This document shows positions 8,822-18,087 of a DNA stretch of 64,000 bases, in pieces. The notes beneath the pieces are model-generated. The model did not search any database and was not told the DNA's origin. It saw only the letters and a list, made by a program, of their open reading frames with translations. The position numbers and the translations under genes are program-made. Each line of letters begins with the position of its first letter. The first letter of the stretch is position 1. The DNA is taken from contig FREU01000001.1 of assembly GCA_900143615.1 (NCBI GenBank), forward strand, positions 892,767-956,766, written 5' to 3'. The stretch comes from Rhodobacteraceae bacterium Alg231-30 (GTDB lineage: Bacteria > Pseudomonadota > Alphaproteobacteria > Rhodobacterales > Rhodobacteraceae).

Positions 8822-10165
8822 ATGAGAGTGACCAGAGCACTCGCGATCAGTGTGATCGCGGCATCTTTGGGATTAGGCGCTGTGAACGCCCAGTCCTATA
8901 ATCCAAAAGACTCGCCGGCCGAATTTCCTCCGGCGAGTTACAAAGGCAAGCAGTATGTGGACAGCCGAGGCTGTGTTTACATTCGTGCCGGAGTTGACGG
9001 AAATGTAACCTGGGTGCCGCGCGTGACGCGTGATCGCAAGGTTATCTGCGGGTTTAAATCGACATTTGATACGCCGGTTGCCGGTGTCGCCGCACCACCG
9101 AAGTTGGACAAGAATGTTGTTCAAATTCAGCCTGCTGCTGTGCCCAAATCAACCGCGCCAGCAGCGGCGGCAACGACGAGCACGGCCAAGGCAGTGGCGC
9201 CCGCGCCAGTTAAAAAGCCCACCAAGACTGTTGTAAAGGCTGCGCCATCGCCGGCCCCAAAGCCTACAACGTTTAATTCATCCTCACCCGGTGAGCCGCT
9301 GTACACAACGCCAACCGCCGCCAAGCCCCAGACTGTTGCGCCGGCAAAGACAGCACCTCCGACAACCACAACCGCTGCGCCGCGCCGCACCTCGACGCAA
9401 CCTGCGCGCACTTCGGGACAATTGTCACCCTGTCGTGACGGGGTGAGCACTCATAAGGGCATGGCGGTGCGCTGTGGTCCGCAAAGCGAGTTGCCTTATA
9501 CGCCCGGATCTGGGTCGCCAACGGCTGCGCCTCCGAAAATCCGGTTTGAACAGCAAGGCTCGCTGCGCCGTGGGGTTCCCGGTGAGATCGTTCGGGTAGG
9601 CGATGTGCATCCCGATACCCGGGTTTTGCCGCGCCACATTTATGAAGAGCGTCTCACCAGCGGCGTAGATAGCGATGTGCCGGAAGGCTATCGCCGTGTG
9701 TTCGATGACGGGCGGTTTAATCCGCGCCGTGCTGAGATGACCTTTACGGGCGATGCACAGATGAACCGTCTCTGGTCACTCAAACACCCCAAAAACCTGT
9801 TGCCGCAAGATGCGTCGCAAACGTCAGCTGTTGTTGTGTCCTCCAAGTCTGCACCAGAGCCTGCAGTAGTTGCCACAAGCACGCGGGCGACTGTTTCGAC
9901 ACGATCGGCCCCTGCAGACAAGACATTGCGATTGGCGGGCACGCCGTATGTCCAAGTGGGCACCTATAGTGACGCGCAGGCCGCGCAATCTGCCGCGCTC
10001 AAGGTCCAGCGGATGGGCGTGCCGGTTCGGATCGGCAAATATGAACGCGCTGGCGCAACCCAACGTATCGTTCTGGCGGGGCCGTTTACAAGCGCAGGAG
10101 ATGCCGAGGCTGCTTTGGGCAAGGCTCAGGGTGCAGGGTTCTCTGGTGCATTTTTGCGAAAATAA
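8822..10165 (+). CDS. Secreted SPOR-domain protein
   Basis: This 447-residue protein begins with a Sec signal peptide (about 1-23, ending VNAQ) and is predicted to be periplasmic. A folded N-terminal part includes DSRGCVYIRAG and WVPRVTRDRKVICG. A long Ala/Pro/Thr/Lys-rich linker follows (about 95-200, antigen-like low complexity), then a middle segment of unknown function. The C-terminal SPOR domain (about 375-447, from YVQVGTYSDAQAAQSAALK) should bind denuded septal peptidoglycan glycans. A role at the division site is inferred. GTGGGGG precedes the start codon. It is convergent with the next gene. Confidence 0.85.
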   Translation: MRVTRALAISVIAASLGLGAVNAQSYNPKDSPAEFPPASYKGKQYVDSRGCVYIRAGVDGNVTWVPRVTRDRKVICGFKSTFDTPVAGVAAPPKLDKNVVQIQPAAVPKSTAPAAAATTSTAKAVAPAPVKKPTKTVVKAAPSPAPKPTTFNSSSPGEPLYTTPTAAKPQTVAPAKTAPPTTTTAAPRRTSTQPARTSGQLSPCRDGVSTHKGMAVRCGPQSELPYTPGSGSPTAAPPKIRFEQQGSLRRGVPGEIVRVGDVHPDTRVLPRHIYEERLTSGVDSDVPEGYRRVFDDGRFNPRRAEMTFTGDAQMNRLWSLKHPKNLLPQDASQTSAVVVSSKSAPEPAVVATSTRATVSTRSAPADKTLRLAGTPYVQVGTYSDAQAAQSAALKVQRMGVPVRIGKYERAGATQRIVLAGPFTSAGDAEAALGKAQGAGFSGAFLRK

Positions 10166-10183
10166 GTTATATGTCGCGGTAAT

Positions 10184-11191
10184 TTAGCCGCCACATATTC
10201 CCTGAAGAGCAACCCAGTCCCCGTCGCCGAGGACAGGTTCGGGGGTGGTTGTGAAGGGATCTGCTTCGATCAAAGACAGCGTTTCTTCGCCTGTGGGGTC
10301 AATTGCGTAGGCATAGGGGCTGATGCGCAGGCGGTTCTCTTCAAAGGCGGCGATCAGGGCGTCGTCCTCGGGGCGGGGGATTTGGGCTAGAACCATGTCT
10401 TCGGCATGATGGCGCAGTTGGTCCTCGGGGATGATCCCGGTGGTTAAGAGACGGAAATTGGCCGCCATTCCAAGGCTTTCTAAAACGCGCTCAAGCGGGT
10501 CGCCGGTTTGGAGAAGGGCGGCGACAACAAAGCCTGCCAGAACGTCAGGTTCTTCAAAATCCTCAACGATATTGCGGCTGACCAAGACAATTTTTCCAGG
10601 CAGCACAACCGCGTGGCGCACACCGCTGGGCACCACGACCAGACGGTCAATTCCAAGGCGGGTTTCAAGCTTGCGCAACGCCGTTGAACCCAGCAATCCG
10701 CCGCAAGGGTGACCTGTGACACGCACTGCATGGGTTTGCAGTGCCGTGCCAATATCGTCGCGGGTGGCGTCGGGCACCACTTTGAGCGTGTGGGCCATCA
10801 TGACGCCGGGCAACCAGAACACCGCCAGCAAGGCCACCGTTGTCAGCGAGGCCAGCAAAGCCACAAACCGAAGCCTGCCGGGACGGGGTTGCTTGCGGGT
10901 AACAGCGGCGCGCAGTTTTTCAATGGCCTCTACCATTTGGGTTTCGTCTTTACCAATTTCCAGCGTTTCGCCGGGATCACCGTCAGGGTAATAGATTGCG
11001 GGAAATGTACCGGGATTGAGCCTGCGTACCGCTGGGATGGACCAATGCGTCAAAGCTTGATCGCGCATGTCGCTGATGACAAGCGTGGCATCTCCGATGG
11101 AGACAATCGTGTCCCGTCGCTGATCCTCGGGCGTGGCGCGCCAGAGGGCCGTGGCTTCGAGCCGCTGATATTTGTCTAGTGCGGTGCTCAT
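10184..11191 (-). CDS. Membrane protein resembling an inactive M48 peptidase
   Basis: This 335-residue protein has an N-terminal cytosolic part (1-120), one strong membrane segment at about 125-150 (RFVALLASLTTVALLAVFWL) and a C-terminal domain. The segment VVLPGKIVLVSRNIVEDFEEPDVLAGFVVAALLQTG follows the pattern of M48 peptidases just before and over their zinc motif, but the HExxH is replaced by VVAALLQ. It is therefore probably a catalytically dead relative. This assignment is pattern-based and tentative. The gene stands alone between convergent and same-strand neighbours. Confidence 0.6.
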   Translation of the reverse strand: MSTALDKYQRLEATALWRATPEDQRRDTIVSIGDATLVISDMRDQALTHWSIPAVRRLNPGTFPAIYYPDGDPGETLEIGKDETQMVEAIEKLRAAVTRKQPRPGRLRFVALLASLTTVALLAVFWLPGVMMAHTLKVVPDATRDDIGTALQTHAVRVTGHPCGGLLGSTALRKLETRLGIDRLVVVPSGVRHAVVLPGKIVLVSRNIVEDFEEPDVLAGFVVAALLQTGDPLERVLESLGMAANFRLLTTGIIPEDQLRHHAEDMVLAQIPRPEDDALIAAFEENRLRISPYAYAIDPTGEETLSLIEADPFTTTPEPVLGDGDWVALQGICGG

Positions 11192-11286
11192 TTAAGGCCT
11201 GCTCTGCCTCTTGTTTGCGCAGAGCCTAGCATGACGGGCTTAACAACGGCAATGCGCCCCAATGCGGTCAGCAGACAGGAATTGGC

Positions 11287-12915
11287 TTAAATCTGTTTTG
11301 CGAGTTGCCGCAGTGCAAATTTTTGGATTTTCCCGGTCGACGTCTTAGGAAGCTCGCGGAAAATCACCCGTTTGGGGGTTTTAAAGCCGGCAAGGTTTTC
11401 ACGCACAAAAGCAATGACTTGCGTTTCATCTGCTGTGGCGCCTTCGATGAGTTCGACAAAGGCGCAGGGAACCTCGCCCCATTTGTCGTCCGGTTTGGCC
11501 ACAACGGCCGCCAAGCTGATGGCAGGGTGGTGCATGAGCGCGCCTTCGACTTCGACCGAGCTGACGTTTTCGCCACCTGAGATGATGATGTCTTTTGCGC
11601 GGTCGGTGATCTGTACATAGCTGTCGGGGTGTTGAATGGCGATATCGCCTGAGTGGAAGTACCCGCCCGCAAAGGCCTCTTCGGTGGCTTTGGGGTTTTT
11701 GAAATAGCCTTTCATCACGCCGTTGCCGCGGATCATGATTTCTCCTGTGGCATCACCGTCCATTGGAATTTGGCCCATGGTGTCGTCCATCACAGTGACA
11801 TGTTCGATAAAGGGCATGGCCACGCCTTGGCGGGCTTTGATTGCAGCGCGATCACCGCTTTCCAGATTGTCCCAGCGTTTGTGATCCCATGTGCATTCGG
11901 TGGCGGGGCCGTAGACTTCGGTGAGGCCGTAAACTTGGGTGACGTGAAAACCCATCGGCTCGATCTGGGCGAGGGTGGCAGCAGCAGGCGGTGCGCCTGC
12001 GGTAAAGACTTCGACGGTGTGCTCAAAGCTGCGGCGCTGCTCTTGGGGGGCGTTGATCAAAGTGTTGAGCACAATCGGGGCGCCGCCCAAATGGGTGACG
12101 TGCTCATCCGCAATAGCGTCAAAAATTGCGGGGGCCGTGATGTCGCGACAGCATACAATGGTCCCGCCGACCATCGGCATTAGCCACGTGTGGCACCAGC
12201 CGTTGCAGTGAAACAGCGGGACAATTGTCAGGTAGACGGGATGTAAGGTGATGCGCCAGCTGATGACTTGGCCCATGGCATTCAGATATGCGCCGCGATG
12301 GTGGTACACCACGCCTTTGGGATGGCCCGTGGTGCCGGAGGTGTAATTCAGTGCGAGGCTTTCCCATTCGTCCTGTGGCATGACCCAGTCGAAATTTGGA
12401 TCGGCCCGGTCCAAGAGAGCCTCATATTCCAGATAGTTGCCGGAGGCGGTAAAGCCATTCTCCGGTGCGGACACTTCGATGATCTGCGGTGGTTTCGAGG
12501 ACATGGCGTCGCAAGCGGCTTCGGCCAGTGGCAGGAATTCTGTGTCTACCAGAACCGCTTTGGCCCCGCCGTGATCAAAAATATAGGCGACGGTCGCAAC
12601 GTCTAGCCGTGTGTTGATTGCATTGAGCACCGCACCGCAGGCGGGCACCCCAAAATGCGCCTCAACGGCAGCCGGAACATTGGGCAGGATGGTGGCGACT
12701 ACGTCGCCTGAGGCAATACCGATATCTGACAAAGCCGCGGCCAGTCTGGTGCAGCGCTCATGGTATTGCGCATAGCTGCGCCGGACCTTGCCGTGCACCA
12801 AAGCTGTGTGGTCGGCAAAAACCACCGCTGCGCGACGCAGTCCCGACAATGGTGTCAGGGGTACATAATTGGCCGCACATTTTCCCAGCCCGGTCTCATC
12901 CGCCATCCAGCCCAT
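11287..12915 (-). CDS. AMP-dependent acyl-CoA synthetase
   Basis: Activates a carboxylic or fatty acid to its CoA thioester through an acyl-adenylate. The 542-residue product is an ANL-superfamily enzyme with the P-loop YTSGTTGHPKGVVYHHRG, the VYGLTEVYGP motif, HSGDIAIQ, the hinge DRAKDIIISGG and the C-terminal catalytic Lys in STGKIQKFALR. The frame is open upstream to 13026, but GGGAGG lies seven bases before the ATG at 12915 and the family start MGWMADETG fits. The chain-length preference cannot be read from the sequence. It resembles medium-chain AlkK-like synthetases common in roseobacters. Confidence 0.88.
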   Translation of the reverse strand: MGWMADETGLGKCAANYVPLTPLSGLRRAAVVFADHTALVHGKVRRSYAQYHERCTRLAAALSDIGIASGDVVATILPNVPAAVEAHFGVPACGAVLNAINTRLDVATVAYIFDHGGAKAVLVDTEFLPLAEAACDAMSSKPPQIIEVSAPENGFTASGNYLEYEALLDRADPNFDWVMPQDEWESLALNYTSGTTGHPKGVVYHHRGAYLNAMGQVISWRITLHPVYLTIVPLFHCNGWCHTWLMPMVGGTIVCCRDITAPAIFDAIADEHVTHLGGAPIVLNTLINAPQEQRRSFEHTVEVFTAGAPPAAATLAQIEPMGFHVTQVYGLTEVYGPATECTWDHKRWDNLESGDRAAIKARQGVAMPFIEHVTVMDDTMGQIPMDGDATGEIMIRGNGVMKGYFKNPKATEEAFAGGYFHSGDIAIQHPDSYVQITDRAKDIIISGGENVSSVEVEGALMHHPAISLAAVVAKPDDKWGEVPCAFVELIEGATADETQVIAFVRENLAGFKTPKRVIFRELPKTSTGKIQKFALRQLAKQI

Positions 12916-13246
12916 CGGGCGCCTCCCAAAAATCTCCAACTCCGGCAGGGAGTGTGCGGTGCAAAGGTGCATTTGGGAAGAGGGAATGATGCGAAAAGTA
13001 ACCTTTGGCATGTGTCTTTTGGCCATCGGTTGGTTTTTGCGAAAGCGCGGCCTGTGGATGGCGTGGAAAAGATGTATTCGACGTGCGGAAAATAGTTAAA
13101 ATTTGCGACGATGTGGCGTGTTTCTGAGGGATTGTTTCGGGTCGTAGAACAGTGTCTTGAAAGAACCTTAATTAAGGCTGGAAGAGTCCATTATCGCTAT
13201 GCCAGATGTACTTAAAAGATCGTGAATTCAATAGGTCCGCTGCCCC
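12916..13246. promoter_or_regulatory. Divergent intergenic region between acyl-CoA synthetase and Hint gene
   Basis: About 330 bases separate the two divergent starts, so the promoters of both genes should lie here. The only clear element is a perfect 12-bp palindrome CCTTAATTAAGG at 13166-13177. The acyl-CoA synthetase ribosome-binding site lies at 12922-12927. Neither a convincing promoter consensus nor a small gene is seen. Confidence 0.35.
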
Positions 13247-13885
13247 ATGTTCGCCACTTGCTCCAAATCGGTTCAAACCAAGCCTTTGCTATCAATGCAG
13301 GGCGGGGCTGTGCCTATGGCTCAGACGTCTGCGGGGACGGGATTTGTGACGGGGACAAAGATTGCGACAGCCAAGGGCTGGAAGCGTGTCGAAAACTTGT
13401 GTCGTGGCGATGAAGCGCTGACGTTTGATGCCGGATTTCAGAAAGTCATCGCGCTTGAGAGTGATCAGGTTTTTGGCCCCCAGATGTTATGCCCCAAAGC
13501 TTTGTGGCCGCTGAAGGTGTCTGCAGGTGTTTTGGGCAACCGGCATGACATTGAAATTCTGCCACACCAGGGTGTGCTGGTGGAATGTGATGATGCCTCT
13601 GACCCTTGGGGCGACCCCTATGTCATGGTGCCCGGGGCGGCGCTTGAAGGGCTTGCTGGAGTGAGCCGCCATGCGCCGGAGCGTGCGGCGCGCGCGTTTT
13701 TCCCAATATTTGGCGAAGATCAGATTGTGTTTGCCAACGGCGGTGCCTTGCTGTTTTCCCAAGCTCATTGGGGCGCGAGGGCAGGGATTTTGCCGCGATC
13801 TAAGATGGCATGCAATTACAACATGTTGCCTATCGCTGCGGCCAAGGTTCTGTTGGAAGCGCATTTCGAAACAGATACAGACTAA
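13247..13885 (+). CDS. Hint-domain protein lacking the usual nucleophile
   Basis: This 212-residue protein contains a Hint (hedgehog/intein) fold: GTGFVTGTKIATAKGWKRV at about 26-44, then VENLCRGDEALTFD, and later LPHQGVLVECDDASDP, as in the many small roseobacter Hint proteins. In canonical Hint domains the first motif reads C-F-x-x-G-T-x-I; here the Cys position is Gly, so self-splicing or cleavage through a Cys is not expected. Later in-frame ATGs at 13295 and 13316 are alternative starts, and no clear Shine-Dalgarno sequence supports 13247. It is convergent with the FadJ-like gene. Its cellular role is unknown. Confidence 0.72.
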   Translation: MFATCSKSVQTKPLLSMQGGAVPMAQTSAGTGFVTGTKIATAKGWKRVENLCRGDEALTFDAGFQKVIALESDQVFGPQMLCPKALWPLKVSAGVLGNRHDIEILPHQGVLVECDDASDPWGDPYVMVPGAALEGLAGVSRHAPERAARAFFPIFGEDQIVFANGGALLFSQAHWGARAGILPRSKMACNYNMLPIAAAKVLLEAHFETDTD

Positions 13886-13927
13886 CACGGCATTTGCCGT
13901 CCGCGTGTCGGGTACAGATCAAACGAA

Positions 13928-13960
13928 AACCACCCGCAAACGTTCTGTTTGCGGGTGGTT
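13928..13960. terminator. Bidirectional intrinsic terminator
   Basis: A perfect 14-base inverted repeat (AACCACCCGCAAAC, 5-base loop, GTTTGCGGGTGGTT) lies between the convergent Hint and FadJ-like genes. It can end transcripts on either strand; the T-tracts are short. Confidence 0.88.
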
Positions 13961-13989
13961 TGGTTTCGACGGGAGGAAAGTCGAAACGA

Positions 13990-16188
13990 TTAGGCTGCGG
14001 TTTTAGCAGCCGGACCAAAGCGACCATAGAAGGTCTGATTTTTCGCGGCCATTTCACGCAGAAGCGGTGGGCAGGTGAAGCGCTCGCCGAATTTCTCGGT
14101 CAGCTTGTCACATTGTTCTGCAGCCCATGGTGCACCAACGATATCCAGCCAGCTAAACGGGCCACCGGACCACGGCATGAAGCCCCAACCCAAGATCGCG
14201 CCCACGTCACCTTCGCGGATGTCTTCCAGAACATTGGCTTCCAGCGCGCGCACCGCTTCCAGAACCTGTGGGAAGATCAGGCGATGCTGGACTTCGGTCA
14301 GCTCTGGCTGTTCGTCAAGCTGTGGGAACTTGTCGCCAAAGCCTTTCCAATACCCCAGACGTTTGCCGGCCTCATCATAGTTAAAGAAGCCAGCCTTGGC
14401 CTTGCGCCCCAAACGGCCTTCGTCCACCATCCAGAAGGTCACATCGTCCGCGACCGATTTAGGATAGGCGTCCCCCATGGCTTCCATCGTGGCCTTGGCA
14501 ATCTTGGCGCCCAGATCCAGCGATGTTTCATCCACCAGCTGGATTGGTCCCACAGGGAAGCCCAAGAGCTGTGCGGCGTGGTCCAGAAGTTGCGGTGCAA
14601 CCCCTTCGCCAGCCATCATCACACCTTCGTTGATGTAGGGGATGATGCAGCGGTTGGCATAGAAGAAGCGCTCGTCGTTCACCACAATCGGTGTCTTCTT
14701 GATCTGACGCACATAATCCAGCGCCTTGGCAACAGCCCGCGGTCCGGTTTCGTTGCCTTTGATGATTTCTACCAACATCATCTTCTCAACAGGTGAGAAG
14801 AAGTGAATGCCGATGAACTGTTCGCGGCGTACCGACGCCTGTGCCAAGCCGGTGATCGGCAGGGTCGAGGTGTTGGACGCAAAGATCGCATCCTCAGGAA
14901 TGATCGCCTCAACCTTTTTGGTCATCTCGGCTTTGACACCGGGATCTTCAAAGACGGCTTCGATGATCAGATCCACATCAGACAGAGCATTCAGGTCAGT
15001 GGTGGCGTTGATCTTTGCCAGCATTGCCTCTTTTTGCTCGGGCGTGGCCTTCTTACGCTTGATGCCTTTGTCCATGAAGGTTTCAGAGTAGGCTTTGCCG
15101 CGATCTGCAGCGTCTTGGTTGGTGTCGATCAGGACAACATCCATGCCAGCCTTGGCTGAGACCAGCGCGATGCCTGCGCCCATCATGCCTGCGCCCAGAA
15201 CCCCGACCTTTTTCACGCGCTGATCAGGCACGTCAGGACGGTTGGCACCTTTTTCCAGAGCTTCCTTGTTGATGAACAAAGACTGGATCATGGCCGAAGA
15301 CGACGGGTTCATCAGAACGTTCACAAACCAGCGCGCTTCGATTTTCAGCGCAGTGTCAAATGGCACCATCGCGCCTTCATAGACAGCCGACAGCAGGGCC
15401 TTGGCCGCGGGATAAACACCCCAAGTGTTGCCGTTGACCATGGCGTTGGCACCGACAAAAGTCATAAAGCCAGCGGGGTGATAAGGCTCACCACCGGGCA
15501 TTTTGTACCCTTTGGCATCCCATGGTTTCAGAATGTCTTTGTCAGTCGCGCTCAGCACCCATTCGCGGGCGGCGGCAACCGGATCATCGACCACTTCGTC
15601 AATGATGCCAGCCATTTTGGCTTTCTTGGGATCCACCAGCTTGCCTTGCAGCAAGAAGGGGCTTGCGCCCATGGCACCCATTTTGCGCACAAAGCGCGTG
15701 GTGCCGCCCATGCCGGGGAAGATGCCAACCATGATTTCCGGTAGGCCGATTTTGGCCTTGGGGTTGTCTGCCGCAAAGATGCGGTGCGTGGCCAGTGGCA
15801 GCTCCAGACCAATACCCAGTGCTGTGCCGGGTAGGGCAGAGGCAATTGGCTTGCCGCCTTTGTTGGTTTTCGGGTCCATGCCGGCGCGCTCGATTTTGCG
15901 CAGGAAATTATGGCCGTTCATGGTGAAGTCAAACAGCGCTTGGGCGGGCTCATCGCCAGCTTCTTCGCGGATCGAGCCCAATACGTTGAGGTCCATACCA
16001 CCGGCAAAGCTGTCTTTGCCTGAAGTGATCACAGCGCCTTTGATGGCGTCATTGGAGAGCACTTCGTCGATGCAGGCGTCCAGTTCGGCAAAAGCCGAAA
16101 CGCGCAGCACGTTCATGGATTTGTCGGCCACGTCCCAAGTGATGATGGCAACACCGTCGTCGCCCACGTTCATTGTGAAATCAGTCAT
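13990..16188 (-). CDS. fadJ: 3-hydroxyacyl-CoA dehydrogenase / enoyl-CoA hydratase (FadJ-like)
   Basis: Bifunctional beta-oxidation enzyme of 732 residues. The N-terminal crotonase domain (1-about 290) has SFAGGMDLNVL and the oxyanion segment ALGIGLELPLATH. The central NAD-binding domain begins near residue 330 with KVGVLGAGMMGAGIALVSA. The C-terminal dehydrogenase region contains GIHFFSPVEKMMLVEII. The stop lies close to a terminator, so this is the last gene of the acyl-CoA degradation operon, 24 bases after the thiolase. The alpha-subunit size and gene pairing match FadJ/FadI or FadB/FadA complexes; fadJ is chosen for resemblance only. Confidence 0.93.
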   Translation of the reverse strand: MTDFTMNVGDDGVAIITWDVADKSMNVLRVSAFAELDACIDEVLSNDAIKGAVITSGKDSFAGGMDLNVLGSIREEAGDEPAQALFDFTMNGHNFLRKIERAGMDPKTNKGGKPIASALPGTALGIGLELPLATHRIFAADNPKAKIGLPEIMVGIFPGMGGTTRFVRKMGAMGASPFLLQGKLVDPKKAKMAGIIDEVVDDPVAAAREWVLSATDKDILKPWDAKGYKMPGGEPYHPAGFMTFVGANAMVNGNTWGVYPAAKALLSAVYEGAMVPFDTALKIEARWFVNVLMNPSSSAMIQSLFINKEALEKGANRPDVPDQRVKKVGVLGAGMMGAGIALVSAKAGMDVVLIDTNQDAADRGKAYSETFMDKGIKRKKATPEQKEAMLAKINATTDLNALSDVDLIIEAVFEDPGVKAEMTKKVEAIIPEDAIFASNTSTLPITGLAQASVRREQFIGIHFFSPVEKMMLVEIIKGNETGPRAVAKALDYVRQIKKTPIVVNDERFFYANRCIIPYINEGVMMAGEGVAPQLLDHAAQLLGFPVGPIQLVDETSLDLGAKIAKATMEAMGDAYPKSVADDVTFWMVDEGRLGRKAKAGFFNYDEAGKRLGYWKGFGDKFPQLDEQPELTEVQHRLIFPQVLEAVRALEANVLEDIREGDVGAILGWGFMPWSGGPFSWLDIVGAPWAAEQCDKLTEKFGERFTCPPLLREMAAKNQTFYGRFGPAAKTAA

Positions 16189-16212
16189 TTGTCTTGTCCT
16201 GTTTATGGCGGA

Positions 16213-17424
16213 TTACACGCGTTCGATGATGGTGGCTGCGCCCATGCCCGAGGCAATACACAGCGTGGCAAGGCCAACTTCTTTGTCAGAGCGTTCTAGC
16301 TCGTCCAGAAGCGTGCCTATGATGATCGCACCTGTCGCGCCCAGCGGGTGGCCCATAGCGATCGAGCCGCCGTTGACGTTGACCAGTTCGGGGTCGACAT
16401 CAAACGCCTGCTGGAAGCGCATGACAACAGAGGCAAAAGCTTCGTTGACCTCAAACAGATCAATGTCGGAAATCGCCATGCCGCTGTCAGCCAAGATTTT
16501 CTGGGTGGCTGGCACAGGGCCTGTCAGCATGATCGTGGGATCGGTGCCGATTTTACAGGTCTGCCGGATGCGCGCGCGTGGTTTCAGCCCATATTTGATG
16601 CCGAACTCTTTGTTGCCGATCAGAACACCGGCAGAACCGTCCACAATGCCCGAGCTGTTGCCCGCGTGGTGGATGTGGTTGATCTCTTCCAGATGCGGGT
16701 ATTTCATCAGCGCGATTTTATCAAAGCCGGGCATGACTTTGCCCATCTCTTCAAAGGACGCCTTGAGCGCACCAAGGCTCTGCATGTCTGTGCCCGGACG
16801 CATGTATTCGTCGTGCGCCAGAATAGGCAGACCATTGATGTCGTTGACTGAGATGACCGATTTGGCAAAGCGGTTGTCATCCCACGCGGCTTTGGCGCGG
16901 CGCTGGGATTCTACCGCCAGTGCGTCCGCCTGATCACGGGTGAAGCCATATTCAGTGGCGATAATATCGGCCGAGATGCCTTGGGGCACAAAGTAGCGCT
17001 CCATCGCAACGGTTGGATCAACCGCCACAGCGGCCCCGTCTGACCCCATAGGAATACGCCCCATCATCTCAACGCCGCCTGCGATATAGGCATCGCCTGC
17101 GCCGCCTTTGACCTGATTGGCGGCCAGGTTCACAGCTTCCATGCCCGAGGCGCAGAAACGGTTGATGGCGAGACCTGGAATGGACTCGTGCAAATCAGAG
17201 GCCAGAACCGCGGTTCGCGCAAGGCAGCCACCCTGTTCTTTGACTTGGGTCACGTTGCCCCAGATCACGTCTTCCACGGCGTGTCCGTCCAGACCGTTGC
17301 GGTCTTTGAGGCTGTTGAGAACAGTGGCCGAGAGGCGCACCGAGGTTACTTCGTGAAGGGATCCGTCCTTGCGGCCCTTGCCGCGCGGTGTACGGACCGC
17401 GTCATAGATATAAGCTTCGGTCAT
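16213..17424 (-). CDS. Acetyl-CoA C-acyltransferase (thiolase)
   Basis: Cleaves 3-ketoacyl-CoA with CoA to acetyl-CoA and a shortened acyl-CoA. The 403-residue product has the nucleophilic Cys in INRFCASGMEAVNLAA, the substrate-binding NVNGGSIAMGHPLGATGA with its catalytic His, and the C-terminal Cys in LATLCIASGMGAA. It lies directly upstream of the FadJ-like gene on the same strand, forming the usual beta-oxidation pair. The GST gene precedes it by 24 bases. Confidence 0.94.
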   Translation of the reverse strand: MTEAYIYDAVRTPRGKGRKDGSLHEVTSVRLSATVLNSLKDRNGLDGHAVEDVIWGNVTQVKEQGGCLARTAVLASDLHESIPGLAINRFCASGMEAVNLAANQVKGGAGDAYIAGGVEMMGRIPMGSDGAAVAVDPTVAMERYFVPQGISADIIATEYGFTRDQADALAVESQRRAKAAWDDNRFAKSVISVNDINGLPILAHDEYMRPGTDMQSLGALKASFEEMGKVMPGFDKIALMKYPHLEEINHIHHAGNSSGIVDGSAGVLIGNKEFGIKYGLKPRARIRQTCKIGTDPTIMLTGPVPATQKILADSGMAISDIDLFEVNEAFASVVMRFQQAFDVDPELVNVNGGSIAMGHPLGATGAIIIGTLLDELERSDKEVGLATLCIASGMGAATIIERV

Positions 17425-17448
17425 TTTGGTCTCCTAATCAGGCACAAG

Positions 17449-18087
17449 TCAGGCACGGTCCGCAGGGGAGCCGGGCATAAGGTCATAGGGATGCTTCCAC
17501 CCCGGTGTTTGAGAAATATTGGTCAGCCAACGGTCAATGTTGGGCCAATCAGCGCGCACAAACCCAAAAGGTTCGTCATAAAACAGATAGCCGCAGCAGG
17601 TCAGATCGGCATTGGTGATCCCGTCGCCGACGATCCAATCGCGGCCCTCGAGGTGTTTGTTCAAAATATCATAAGCGCCTTTGAGGCGACCTTGGTTGAA
17701 CGCGATCACCTCTTTGGGTTGCTTGTCCTCCGGCAGGAAGTTCATCATGAACCGCGTTGGGCCGGAGACGGCGGAAAACTTGTTGTTGTCCCACAGCACC
17801 CAGCGGAAAATGTCATAGTTTTCGTCGCGGTTTTTTCCGCCGAACTTGCCGGTTTTCTCAGTAATATAGGCCTGAATTGCACCGGATTGGCTGGTTTTGA
17901 AATCGCCGTCCACGAGAACAGGCGCTTCGCCCATTTCGTTGACTTCGGCGCGATACTCAGCTGAGCGGGTTTCGCCACCAAAGAAGTCGACTTTGATTGG
18001 CTCCCACGCGAGGCCGGACAGCTCTAACGCCAGCGCGGCTTTGTATGAATGGCCGGATTCTCCAAAGCAATAGAGTTTGATTGTCAT
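17449..18087 (-). CDS. Glutathione S-transferase family protein
   Basis: The 212-residue product has an N-terminal thioredoxin-like GST domain (IKLYCFGESGHSYKAALAL; a Ser in ESGHS could activate glutathione) and a helical C-terminal domain. The frame is open to 18135, but GGGAGGGC lies just before the ATG at 18087. It sits between acyl-CoA dehydrogenase and thiolase genes in the operon. Its substrate is unknown; detoxification of reactive acyl intermediates is one possibility suggested by context only. Confidence 0.87.
   Translation of the reverse strand: MTIKLYCFGESGHSYKAALALELSGLAWEPIKVDFFGGETRSAEYRAEVNEMGEAPVLVDGDFKTSQSGAIQAYITEKTGKFGGKNRDENYDIFRWVLWDNNKFSAVSGPTRFMMNFLPEDKQPKEVIAFNQGRLKGAYDILNKHLEGRDWIVGDGITNADLTCCGYLFYDEPFGFVRADWPNIDRWLTNISQTPGWKHPYDLMPGSPADRA

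Noticed and set aside
13166..13177. The palindrome CCTTAATTAAGG as a specific operator
   Set aside because: It is a single short palindrome with no second copy; noted only as a sequence feature.
15503..16933. A 476-codon plus-strand frame opposite the thiolase and FadJ-like genes
   Set aside because: It is antisense to two well-supported enzyme genes and has a low-complexity Ser/Pro composition typical of a shadow frame.
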